A stretch of 64,000 nucleotides of DNA from Bradyrhizobium genosp. SA-3 (GTDB taxonomy: Bacteria > Pseudomonadota > Alphaproteobacteria > Rhizobiales > Xanthobacteraceae): assembly GCF_004212635.1 (NCBI RefSeq), contig NZ_PSRT01000014.1, positions 1 through 64,000 of the forward strand, given 5' to 3'. Below, in pieces: positions 17,415 to 25,292 of this stretch (the first letter of the stretch is position 1; every line of letters starts with the position of its first letter). A program made the position numbers and the translations under genes. The notes beneath the pieces were generated by a model. That model saw nothing but the letters and a program-made list of their open reading frames with translations, was not told where the DNA came from and ran no database searches.

Positions 17415-19010
17415 TCACACCGTGACCAGCGCGGCGCCCCGTTCGCCGATCATCAGGCTGGTCGCATTGGTGTTGGCTGAGGTGATCTGCGGCATCACCG
17501 AGGCATCGATCACACGCAGCCGCTCGACGCCGCGCACATGCAGCTGCGGATCGAGCACGGCCTGCGCGTCCCGGCCCATGCGACAGGTCCCGACACAGTG
17601 AAATACCGTGCCTCCCGTGTTGCGCGCAAAGTCCCACAGCCCGGCATCATCCCTGGCCGCCTCGCCTGGCACCATCTCGACATCCCAGAGCGGGCGAAAC
17701 GCCTTCTGCCGATAGACCTCGCGCAGGATCTTCAGACCCGCAACAATGGTCTTGCGGTCGATCTCCTCGGCGAAATAATTCGGTACGATCCGCGGCTGCT
17801 CGAACGGATCGGTCGAGCTTATCGCGAGCTGTCCGCGCGACTTTCCGTGGCATTGCCAGACCGAAGCGGTAAAACCGGAATAGCTATGCAAGGGTTCGCC
17901 AGGCTTGTCGACCGAGAGCGGCATCACGTTGAACTGCACGTCCGGCCGGCCGCCGACGGCATATTCGGTGCAAGCCGCGCCGCCGACCTGCCCCGCGCCG
18001 ACCGTCAATGGACCGCTGCCTGCCAGTATCCATTGCAGCCCCATCTTCGTCAGCTCGACTGGATTACGGACCTGATCGTTGAGGGAAATCCGCTTCTTCA
18101 GCCGAACGATCAGCCGGGCTTGATAATGGTCCTGAAGATTGGCGCCGACATCAGGAGAATCGGCAACGACGGGAATGCCGAGCTTGCGCAGCAGATCGGC
18201 CGGACCAACGCCGGAAAGCTGGAGGATCTGCGGGGATTGCAGCGCGCCGCCGGACAGGATGATCTCACGATCAGCCGTCGCGCTGTGGACCTGCCCCTTG
18301 CTGATCCACTCGACGCCGATCGCGACACGACCGTTGAAAACCACCTTGCTGACCTGCGCATGGGTGATGATGGTGAGGTTTGGACGACCGGCGACGGGAC
18401 GCAGAAACGCAGAGGCCGAACTGGTCCGCCAGTGCCGTCCGATGCCGAGCTGGTAGGTGCCGACGCCCAGCGTGGTGGCGCCGTTGAAGTCGGGATTGCG
18501 CGGCAGACCGAACTGCACACCCGCCTCGACCCAGGCCTTCGAGGCCGGATTGTCGTTGCGAAGGTCGGAGACCTCGAAATCCCCGAGCCCGCCGTGAAAC
18601 TGGTTCTCGCCGCCGCGGTAGCGTTCGTAGCGCCGAAAATACGGCAGGAGTTCGCGATAGCTCCAGCCATCGGCACCGAGGCGTTCCCAATCGTCAAAAT
18701 CCTCGTGCTGGCCGCGGATGAAGATCAGACCGTTGATTGAAGAGGAACCGCCGAGCACGCGGCCCCGCGGCCAGAGGATGGCACGGCCGCCCGTCCCTTC
18801 TGAGGGCTCGGTCCTGAACAGGCGCGAGAACCGCTCGTTGTAGATGGTCCGGTAGTAGCCGACCGGAAGCTTCAGCCAGAAATTCCGATCCGATCCGCCG
18901 GCCTCCAGCAGCAGCACGCGGCAGGACGGATCGGCCGACAATCGGTTCGCAACGACACAACCGGCCGAGCCCGCGCCGACGATGATGTAGTCGTAGCCGC
19001 GTGCTGGCAT
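17415..19010 (-). CDS. GMC-family FAD-dependent alcohol dehydrogenase
   Basis: A 531-residue GMC oxidoreductase. It has the Rossmann FAD motif IIVGAGSAGCVVANRLS near the N-terminus, GMC signature 1 (RVLGGSSSINGLIFIRG), signature 2 (GALQSPQILQLSGVG) and the C-terminal catalytic His in FHCVGTCRMG with the Asn in TSANTNATS. It oxidises an alcohol; choline dehydrogenase, PEG dehydrogenase and sugar dehydrogenases share this scheme. The start at 19010 overlaps the stop of the upstream enolase-superfamily gene (TGATG), so the two are coupled. The pairing suggests oxidation of a sugar or polyol and dehydration of the acid, but the substrate is open. Confidence 0.9.
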   Translation of the reverse strand: MPARGYDYIIVGAGSAGCVVANRLSADPSCRVLLLEAGGSDRNFWLKLPVGYYRTIYNERFSRLFRTEPSEGTGGRAILWPRGRVLGGSSSINGLIFIRGQHEDFDDWERLGADGWSYRELLPYFRRYERYRGGENQFHGGLGDFEVSDLRNDNPASKAWVEAGVQFGLPRNPDFNGATTLGVGTYQLGIGRHWRTSSASAFLRPVAGRPNLTIITHAQVSKVVFNGRVAIGVEWISKGQVHSATADREIILSGGALQSPQILQLSGVGPADLLRKLGIPVVADSPDVGANLQDHYQARLIVRLKKRISLNDQVRNPVELTKMGLQWILAGSGPLTVGAGQVGGAACTEYAVGGRPDVQFNVMPLSVDKPGEPLHSYSGFTASVWQCHGKSRGQLAISSTDPFEQPRIVPNYFAEEIDRKTIVAGLKILREVYRQKAFRPLWDVEMVPGEAARDDAGLWDFARNTGGTVFHCVGTCRMGRDAQAVLDPQLHVRGVERLRVIDASVMPQITSANTNATSLMIGERGAALVTV

Positions 19011-20137
19011 CAGACCGTCCGGTATTCTTCGATGGAGGCAAGATCGGGCGTAATGCCGAGGCCCGCTTCGTCGCCGAGCTCGATCATGCCGTCGCGGACA
19101 TCGAGCACGGGACCGCAGAACCGGTCGCGCAGCGGGTTTTCGTTGCAGTCGACTTCGAGCAGTCCGTCGCCGCCGACGCCGGCGAGAAGATGCGCGGATG
19201 CCAGAAGCCCGATGCCGGACCCGAGATAGTGCGGGCAGAACATCTTCCCCGACGTCAGGATGTCGCGGGCAATGCCCGCGCACGCCGACAGCCCGCCCCA
19301 TTTGGCAATGTCGGGCTGGACGACACCGAGAGCCGGCTCGCGCAACACCTCGGCAAAGCCGGCGTGGCTCGCGATGTTCTCACCGGCTGCGAGCGGAATG
19401 CGGATAACTTCGCGCAATTGCGTCCATTCCTGGCGGGGGCGATCGGCGCGGATCGGCTCCTCGAGCCAGGCGAGACCGAAGCGCTCGAGCTGCGGTGCAA
19501 GTTCCAGCGCCTGCGCAATGGTCCAGCCCTGGTTGACGTCGGCAGCAAGCATGCCTTCTCCCACAAGCCGGCGCAGCGCGGCGAGATTGGCGCGGTCACC
19601 GGCCGGATCGAAGCCGATCTTCAGCTTTAATGCGCGGTAGCCGCGGCCCAGCGCCGCTTCGGCCGTCCGTTCGGAACCGATCGGATTGATGCCGCTGGCG
19701 TAGACCTTGATCTTCCGCTTCGCCCCACCGAGCAGCCGCCATAGCGCCAGGTTCTGGCGGCGGGCGTGGAGATCCCAGACCGCGAGATCGATGCCGGCGA
19801 TTGACTGCGCAAACGGGCCGGCTTCGCCGGATTGCAGCGCGAGCACCGAGGTTCCCTGCGTCAGACGCTCGAATGCCGCAGGTGGCTCCGGCACAGCGAA
19901 TCCGACCAGAGCCGGCGCAAGCACCTCGTTGACGAGCCGAGCACGATGTTCGGCACCTGGTGCTGGAAAATTGCACCACACTTCGCCCCAGCCGATGTGT
20001 CCGTCGGTGTCCTCGACGCGGACGAAGACGGCAGGCCGATCCTTCATTCGTCCGAAGGACGTGATGACCGGCGTCGTCAGCGGATAGCGATAGCCAAAGG
20101 CCTGAACGCTTCGGATGGTGAAAGGCGGCAGTGTCAT
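19010..20137 (-). CDS. Enolase superfamily, mandelate racemase/acid-sugar dehydratase-like
   Basis: A 375-residue enolase-superfamily enzyme. The KxK catalytic motif is in ALKLKIG, and metal ligands are Asp in AADVNQGW, Glu in LEEPI and Glu in AGENIASH. An Asp in QPDIAKWGG and a His in FCPHYLG form the His-Asp dyad expected of the mandelate racemase subgroup. Such enzymes dehydrate acid sugars or racemise hydroxyacids. It is the first gene of the minus-strand unit and is divergent from the TauC-like permease at 20244. Confidence 0.9.
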   Translation of the reverse strand: MTLPPFTIRSVQAFGYRYPLTTPVITSFGRMKDRPAVFVRVEDTDGHIGWGEVWCNFPAPGAEHRARLVNEVLAPALVGFAVPEPPAAFERLTQGTSVLALQSGEAGPFAQSIAGIDLAVWDLHARRQNLALWRLLGGAKRKIKVYASGINPIGSERTAEAALGRGYRALKLKIGFDPAGDRANLAALRRLVGEGMLAADVNQGWTIAQALELAPQLERFGLAWLEEPIRADRPRQEWTQLREVIRIPLAAGENIASHAGFAEVLREPALGVVQPDIAKWGGLSACAGIARDILTSGKMFCPHYLGSGIGLLASAHLLAGVGGDGLLEVDCNENPLRDRFCGPVLDVRDGMIELGDEAGLGITPDLASIEEYRTV

Positions 20138-20181
20138 GCGGGAAAGCCTGCGACGCCTACGACCAAAGGCGCCGCTTGTAT

Positions 20182-20205
20182 GGTCATCCTATTTATAATA
20201 TGACC
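20182..20205. promoter_or_regulatory. Inverted repeat in divergent promoter region
   Basis: GGTCAT (20182-20187) and ATGACC (20200-20205) form an inverted repeat with a 12-base A/T-rich centre containing TATAAT. It lies between the divergent enolase-superfamily gene and the ABC permease gene. The layout suits a GntR operator overlapping a -10 element; the GntR protein encoded at 16664 is the obvious candidate. Confidence 0.55.
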
Positions 20206-20243
20206 TTTGAAAACATCAACCTCAATCTGGGTGGACACGTCGA

Positions 20244-21014
20244 ATGAACGGAGCTGGCGTGAGACGCTTTGGTCTCGGATTGCTGCCGTGGCTCGGTGCG
20301 ATCCTGCTCTGGTACGCCGTACGCTGGAGCGGCTTCGTCAACGTCTCGCTGATCCCGGCGCCGCACCAGGTCGCTGCAAAGTTCCTCGAGCTTCTCACCG
20401 GAGAAGGCCTGCTGATCGACATCTTCGCCTCGACCCGGCGCGTCTTTCTCGGCGTCGCGCTCGGCATCCTCGTGGCAGTGCCGGTCGGATTTCTGCTCGG
20501 GTGGTATCGTCCCGCCCGCACCTTCGCCGACCCCATGATCAACTTCTTTCGCGCGCTGCCGCCGATCGCACTGATCCCGCTGGTGATCGTCTATTTCGGC
20601 GTCGACGAGCTCGCAAAGCTCGTCATCCTGTTTTACGCCTCGTTCTTCTCCGGCGTGATCGTGATGTATGAGGGCGTGTCGCAAATCACGCCGCTCTACA
20701 TCCGCGTGGCGCAGACGCTCGGAGCCAACCAGGCCGAGATCTTTCGCAAGGTCATCATTCCCCTCACCGTTCCGCACATTCTCACGGCGCTGCGCGTGGC
20801 ATTGGGCGTGGCCTGGGCGACGCTGGTCGCATCCGAGCTGATCGCGGCACAGCGCGGGCTCGGCGCCATGATTCAGAATGCCTCGACCTACTTCCTGCTC
20901 GACGTCATCTATGTCGGCATCATCTGCATCGGCCTGATCGCACTGATCATGGATTTGATCCTGCGCAAGATCACGGCCCGGCTGCTGGTCTGGCAAGATC
21001 GAGCCATCGCATGA
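20244..21014 (+). CDS. ABC transporter permease, TauC/SsuC/NitT type
   Basis: A 256-residue inner-membrane permease of the nitrate/sulfonate/taurine class, with about six membrane segments and a central coupling loop (RVAQTLGANQAEIFRKVIIP). It is a single permease that would homodimerise, unlike the two-permease sugar systems nearby. The stop overlaps the ATPase start at 21011. Cargo in this class includes sulfonates, pyrimidine precursors, aromatic acids and others, so the family does not fix the substrate; the flanking dehydrogenase and dehydratase suggest an organic acid or alcohol. Confidence 0.9.
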   Translation: MNGAGVRRFGLGLLPWLGAILLWYAVRWSGFVNVSLIPAPHQVAAKFLELLTGEGLLIDIFASTRRVFLGVALGILVAVPVGFLLGWYRPARTFADPMINFFRALPPIALIPLVIVYFGVDELAKLVILFYASFFSGVIVMYEGVSQITPLYIRVAQTLGANQAEIFRKVIIPLTVPHILTALRVALGVAWATLVASELIAAQRGLGAMIQNASTYFLLDVIYVGIICIGLIALIMDLILRKITARLLVWQDRAIA

Positions 21015-21820
21015 ACAAGCGCGCTCAGTTCGACAAGGTTTCGCTGTCCTTCGAGACCCCGAAAGGCCGCCTGAACGTGGTCGAGGACGTCAGCTACGAC
21101 ATCAACGACGGCGACTTCATTGCGGTGATCGGCCCGTCCGGCTGCGGCAAGACCACGATGATGAGCATGCTCGCCGGCTTCCAGAAGCCGACGACGGGCA
21201 AGGTCCTGTTCGACGGCCGTCCCGTCGCCGGTCCCGGGCCCGAGCGTGGCGTGATCTTCCAGGAATATGGCGTATTCCCATGGTTGACGGTGAAGCAGAA
21301 CATCGCCTTCGGCCTGACCCTCAACGCCAACCATGTCCCGAGCGCCGAGCGCGACGCGATCTGCGATCACTATCTCGGCCTGATGGGCCTGTCCGACTTT
21401 GCCAATTCCTACCCGAAGCATCTGTCCGGCGGCATGCGGCAACGGCTCGCGATCGCGCGGGCCTACGCGGTGAGGCCGCAGTTTCTCCTGATGGACGAGC
21501 CGTTCGGAGCGCTCGACGCCCAGACCCGCTCCAACATGCAGAACCTGCTGCTCAGGGTATTGGAGACCGAAGGCAAGACCGTCATGCTGATCACCCATTC
21601 CGTGGAGGAAGCGATCTACCTCGCATCTCGTATAGTGGTCGTGACGGCGCGGCCGGCGCGGATCAAGGAGATCATCGACGTTCCCTTCGCCTATCCGCGC
21701 GACGAGTCGATCCAGGAACGTCTGGAATTCGCGGAACTGCGAAGCCATATCAGGCAGCTCGTGATGGACGAGTATCGCGCCCAGCAGGCGCAGATGCGTC
21801 CAGTCTCGTTCTCGGAATGA
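21011..21820 (+). CDS. ABC transporter ATPase, TauB/SsuB type
   Basis: A 269-residue ATPase with Walker A GPSGCGKTT at residues 41-49, the signature LSGGMRQR, Walker B LLMDEPFGALD and the switch His in LITHSVEEA. This is the expected form for nitrate/sulfonate/taurine importers. It overlaps the permease gene by four bases and is followed after 22 bases by the binding protein. Confidence 0.92.
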   Translation: MNKRAQFDKVSLSFETPKGRLNVVEDVSYDINDGDFIAVIGPSGCGKTTMMSMLAGFQKPTTGKVLFDGRPVAGPGPERGVIFQEYGVFPWLTVKQNIAFGLTLNANHVPSAERDAICDHYLGLMGLSDFANSYPKHLSGGMRQRLAIARAYAVRPQFLLMDEPFGALDAQTRSNMQNLLLRVLETEGKTVMLITHSVEEAIYLASRIVVVTARPARIKEIIDVPFAYPRDESIQERLEFAELRSHIRQLVMDEYRAQQAQMRPVSFSE

Positions 21821-21842
21821 CAAGCAAAACGGAGGACAGATC

Positions 21843-22838
21843 ATGGATCGGCGGCAATTTCTGACCACAACGGCGGGCCTTGCGCTCGGCACTTTCACGG
21901 CCGCAGCACCCGCGATCGCTCAGGCAAAAACAAAGGTTCGCGTCGGCTATCTTCACACCGTCGCCGTCGACGGCCAGATCTGGACCGGCATGGACCGTGG
22001 CTCCTTCGAGAAGCAGGGCCTCGATCTCGAGCTGCGGCAGTTCAACACCGGTCTCGAAATCTTTCAGGCGCTGATCGGTGGCAGCCTTGATGTGCTGGCA
22101 ACCGGCGCGGTCCTCTCGAACTTCCCGGCCCGCGGCCAAGGCAAGGTGTTTTTGATCAACGATATCGAGGTCGCGACCGCGCAGCTGTGGGTCCGCGGCG
22201 ATCAGGGCATCAAGTCATTCGCCGACCTCAAGGGCAAGCGCATCGCGACCGCGACGGGCACGACAGCGCACGTGTTCCTTGATACCGCACTGCGCGCCAA
22301 CAAAGTCGATCCCAAGGAAGTCGAGCTCGTCAACCAGACCATGCCGGCAGCCGTGACCGCCTTCATCTCCGGCGCCGTGCCTGCCGTGGCGCTGTGGGTG
22401 CCGTTCAACGTCACGGTCCGCGACAAGGTACCGGGCGCGACCATGCTTGCCGATGCGTCAGCCTATTATCCAAAGGCGGCCATCATTGGCGGCTGGGCTG
22501 CTGCGAACGACTATTATGAACCCAACAAGGAGACCCTGGCCAAGCTGATCCGCGGCTGGGCCGATGCCAACGACTATATCGTCGCGAACAGCAACGAGGC
22601 GATGGAGAAGCTGCAGAAGGGTCATTACAGTCAGACGCCGCTATCCGACATCAACGAGTCGTTTAAGGCCCAGAAGATGTTCACGTCCAAGGACTGGAAG
22701 CGGATGTACTCGGACGGGACTGTCACCAATTGGCTGCAGCAGTCGACAGACTTCTTCATGACCAACGCGGGCATCAAGGACTTCACGCCGGCAAGCAAAT
22801 ACTTCGATCCAAGCCTGTATTTGAAGACGATTGCCTAG
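21843..22838 (+). CDS. ABC transporter binding protein, TauA/SsuA-like
   Basis: A 331-residue periplasmic binding protein with a Tat-type signal (DRRQFLTTTAGLALG at residues 2-16, cleavage near AIAQA). The mature protein carries KVRVGYLHTVAVDGQIW and GSLDVLATGAVL, the typical NMT1/SsuA pattern. An ACGGAGGA site precedes the start. It is the last gene of the transporter operon; about 600 bases without a supported gene follow. Confidence 0.9.
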   Translation: MDRRQFLTTTAGLALGTFTAAAPAIAQAKTKVRVGYLHTVAVDGQIWTGMDRGSFEKQGLDLELRQFNTGLEIFQALIGGSLDVLATGAVLSNFPARGQGKVFLINDIEVATAQLWVRGDQGIKSFADLKGKRIATATGTTAHVFLDTALRANKVDPKEVELVNQTMPAAVTAFISGAVPAVALWVPFNVTVRDKVPGATMLADASAYYPKAAIIGGWAAANDYYEPNKETLAKLIRGWADANDYIVANSNEAMEKLQKGHYSQTPLSDINESFKAQKMFTSKDWKRMYSDGTVTNWLQQSTDFFMTNAGIKDFTPASKYFDPSLYLKTIA

Positions 22839-23436
22839 ATGCCAAGGTACTGAGGGGATCTGTGGTGGCGCCGGACCCATGCGGCGCGCTCCACTTTTCT
22901 CAATCTCGGTCAATAAGTTGCTGCCGTACGGGCATGTGTTGAGCACGGCGGTGAACACCCGTCCCTTCTGCACGCTCAACTGCTCTGCCGCACTCTTTGT
23001 TGAGAGCGGCATGGATGGCCGAGACCAACCAGCTCATGGTACTTTGTCAGAGGGTTTTCAATGCGAGGGACATTCCTAAAGCTACGCCAAGCTACGAAAT
23101 AGGTGCCTGCACCACTACTCCCACTCAATCATTTAGAAAGATGCTTTCGCGTTGATTTCCAAGCACAAATCCTCAAAGCTGACGGACTAATGCCGACGGT
23201 ATACCCGCCCACTTTTTTCGGTCTTGAATTCACAGGAAAATTTGTGCGGCTCTGAGGGTCGGCACCTTCAGCAAGTATCGGGATCAATCGACGCACTAGA
23301 CGTACACCAGGTCCGAACGTCCGCCTCTTGGGCATTCGCCGACTTGCAGCCGATACCGTCAGCGATCACTCGGACAGCCACTAATGGTCCGGTTTGCGCC
23401 GATAGTCGAGCTCGTGCCGGACCGCATGGCGTGCAA
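22839..23436. other. Non-coding stretch with a decayed repeat
   Basis: No intact gene is supported. The part from 22839 to about 23110 holds short frames on both strands without family motifs. From 23120 to about 23366 it carries one copy of a diverged repeat whose partner lies at 40819-41065. Codon structure is lost there. The stretch separates the TauABC-like operon from the end of the TRAP/acyl-CoA operon. Confidence 0.6.
23120..23366 (+). repeat. Diverged direct repeat, copy 1
   Basis: This segment aligns without net gaps to 40819-41065, at a constant offset of 17,699 bp. Exact shared blocks include CCCACTCAATCATTTAG at the left edge, GGTATACCCG, TCTTGAATTCACAGGAAAA and GATACCGTCA. Read on the plus strand, copy 1 gives a reading frame ending in LEFTGKFVRL and then a stop, whereas copy 2 continues; so both look like remnants of the 3' part of the same gene or element, with copy 1 more decayed. 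I do not recognise the protein. Confidence 0.8.
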
Positions 23437-23862
23437 TCAGGTGGGATTGGAAATGTTGCGGACCTCTCTCTCAATTGATGGCAGCCACTCCTCGAGAGTC
23501 ACCTCAAATGTCATGCAAATCGCGTTGGAGCCGGCAACAAAAGTCCCACCAAATACATTTCCGTAAGGATCTGCCACGACGCCGGTCAGCGATGCTCTTA
23601 CAGAGCCGTCATCCTGCGATCTCACCTCTCCCGCGATGCTCACGATTTCAACAGCAGGACCCCTGATATGATAGTATCTTCCCTCGCCGGCGGCCAAACA
23701 TCCGTCGACCAGACTACCCAAGGCACCACGCACGAACGCATTGCGAAAGCCCTCGGCAAGACACAGCTTCTCCACGCCCTGCACGAGGTCCTCGTTCGGG
23801 GCGATCCGAGCATAGGCCACGCGCCCCATGGACCCGTCTTCGATCACTTTCGTACTAGTCAT
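23437..23862 (-). CDS. PPC/DUF296-domain protein
   Basis: A 141-residue single-domain protein. It shows AFVRGALGSL in the first third and ASLTGVVADPYGNVFGGTFVAG near the end, the pattern of the PPC (DUF296) domain known from plant AT-hook proteins and many bacterial stand-alone proteins. Bacterial versions are trimeric and of unclear role. There is no AT-hook here. It overlaps the upstream gene by eight bases and is the last gene of the TRAP/acyl-CoA operon, directly behind a second PPC protein. Confidence 0.75.
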   Translation of the reverse strand: MTSTKVIEDGSMGRVAYARIAPNEDLVQGVEKLCLAEGFRNAFVRGALGSLVDGCLAAGEGRYYHIRGPAVEIVSIAGEVRSQDDGSVRASLTGVVADPYGNVFGGTFVAGSNAICMTFEVTLEEWLPSIEREVRNISNPT

Positions 23863-24409
23863 TGGCGGCCTGCCTGTGCGGTAGGAGAAGTGAGATATTC
23901 GTCTCGGGATCGAACATCTGGCGCAATTCGAATCCTTCGAGCGACGTCACAAGAACCGGGATCGGATCTGATCCGACGATGCTCGTTTCGGTCAGGATGT
24001 GACCGCCCTTGACCTCACCACTTTCAGTCCGAATTGCCGCGTGGCAATGCACCAGCGGCCGATTCTGCAAGCTCTTTCCAAGCGTCGCATTGCCGAAGAT
24101 CATATAAGCTCGCCCGGCATCGATCGGATTTGCGTAAGCGATCACGGCTTGCCTCGATGGATCTGGTGGCGCCACGCAATAGTGAAGCCGCTCGAAATGA
24201 CCGCCCAAGATCGTCATCGACGCGCTGGCTACTCCAGCCCTTGCCAGGGGCTCCACCAGAGCGTCGAACAGACTGATGCCGGGCTCCAACGCCAGCCGAA
24301 AATGTCGCGCTGACTCGGACCGCATGCTCTGAATCCTCGTGGGATTGAACCGTCCGGGGTGAATGAGGGTCCGTGGACGAGGAATTGCCGATGAAGCTCT
24401 CGCTGTCAT
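23855..24409 (-). CDS. PPC/DUF296-domain protein, longer paralogue
   Basis: A 184-residue protein with the same domain type as the following gene. About 45 N-terminal residues precede the domain, which contains MTILGGHFERLHYCV, LVHCHAAIRTESGEVKGGHILTE and FELRQMFDPETNISLLLP. The HxH and GGH histidines are where bacterial PPC proteins can hold a metal. A GGGAGG site precedes the start. Tandem PPC genes at the end of a catabolic operon suggest a metabolic rather than gene-regulatory role; this is inference. Confidence 0.75.
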   Translation of the reverse strand: MTARASSAIPRPRTLIHPGRFNPTRIQSMRSESARHFRLALEPGISLFDALVEPLARAGVASASMTILGGHFERLHYCVAPPDPSRQAVIAYANPIDAGRAYMIFGNATLGKSLQNRPLVHCHAAIRTESGEVKGGHILTETSIVGSDPIPVLVTSLEGFELRQMFDPETNISLLLPHRQAAND

Positions 24410-24441
24410 GATCGCCTCCCTGGTTTTTCCAGCGTTTTTGG

Positions 24442-25194
24442 CTAGGCCATCAGGCCGCTGGCGGTAAATCCCCCGTCGACGGCGAGCACCTGCCCCGTGA
24501 CGAAGCTCGACTTGCGCGGATCGAGGAGGAACATCGCAGCGCCCGCCAGTTCATCCGGCGCTCCATAACGACCTTGCGGGACGCGACTGGTCCATTCCGC
24601 ACGAGAAGCTGCCGAATGCATCTCCTTCACCAGCGGTGTTTCGATCGGGCCCGGTGCGATCGCGTTGACGCGAATGCCATCCCGTGCAAGCTCGACGGCC
24701 ATGATCTGCGTCATCATGATGACCCCGGCCTTGGCCGCGCCATAGGCCACGCGACGGGCGTTGCCGCGCATCCCCGAAACGGACGCGATGTTGACGATCG
24801 CGCCTCGACCGCGAGATTGCATTCGCCGCGCCGCTTCGCGCGCCGTCAGGAAGCTGCCGATGAGATTGATGTCGACGATCTTGCGAAACAGCTCGGCGCT
24901 GGTCTCCAATGCCGGAAGCTCGCGGCCGATGCCAGCTGAATTCACCACGCCATCGAGGGCGCCGAATTCTCTTTCGCACCCCTCGATCGCCGCAACAACG
25001 GCGGCCTCGTCGATCACGTCGAATTTCTCGAACCTCGTCCGGCCGCCAAACGGCTCGAACCGGGCGCGGGCCTCATCGAGATTCCTGTCCGCCACGTCGG
25101 CAATCGCGACTCGCCAGCCTTCGGCGAGAATGGCTTCGGCGATCGCCAGGCCGATGCCCGAAGCACCGCCAGTGATCAGAATGGTCTGCTGCAT
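24442..25194 (-). CDS. Short-chain dehydrogenase/reductase
   Basis: A 250-residue classical SDR. The cofactor motif TGGASGIG is at residues 8-15, NSAG follows in the middle, and the catalytic Ser (IASVSG) and YxxxK (YGAAK) are present. The C-terminal FVTGQVLAVDGG is typical. The start at 25194 was chosen because the protein then begins directly with the first beta-strand. It would oxidise or reduce a hydroxy/keto group of an intermediate, for example a 3-hydroxyacyl-CoA in this operon with a thiolase and an acyl-CoA ligase. Confidence 0.9.
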   Translation of the reverse strand: MQQTILITGGASGIGLAIAEAILAEGWRVAIADVADRNLDEARARFEPFGGRTRFEKFDVIDEAAVVAAIEGCEREFGALDGVVNSAGIGRELPALETSAELFRKIVDINLIGSFLTAREAARRMQSRGRGAIVNIASVSGMRGNARRVAYGAAKAGVIMMTQIMAVELARDGIRVNAIAPGPIETPLVKEMHSAASRAEWTSRVPQGRYGAPDELAGAAMFLLDPRKSSFVTGQVLAVDGGFTASGLMA

Positions 25195-25292
25195 TCGTTG
25201 ATCCTGCTCTGCTGAATGTTGAATAGCGATCGGCGGAATGGGTGGCCGGAGAAACGACGGCGCCAAGGCCGCCTTTGATCCCACCTTGGGCC

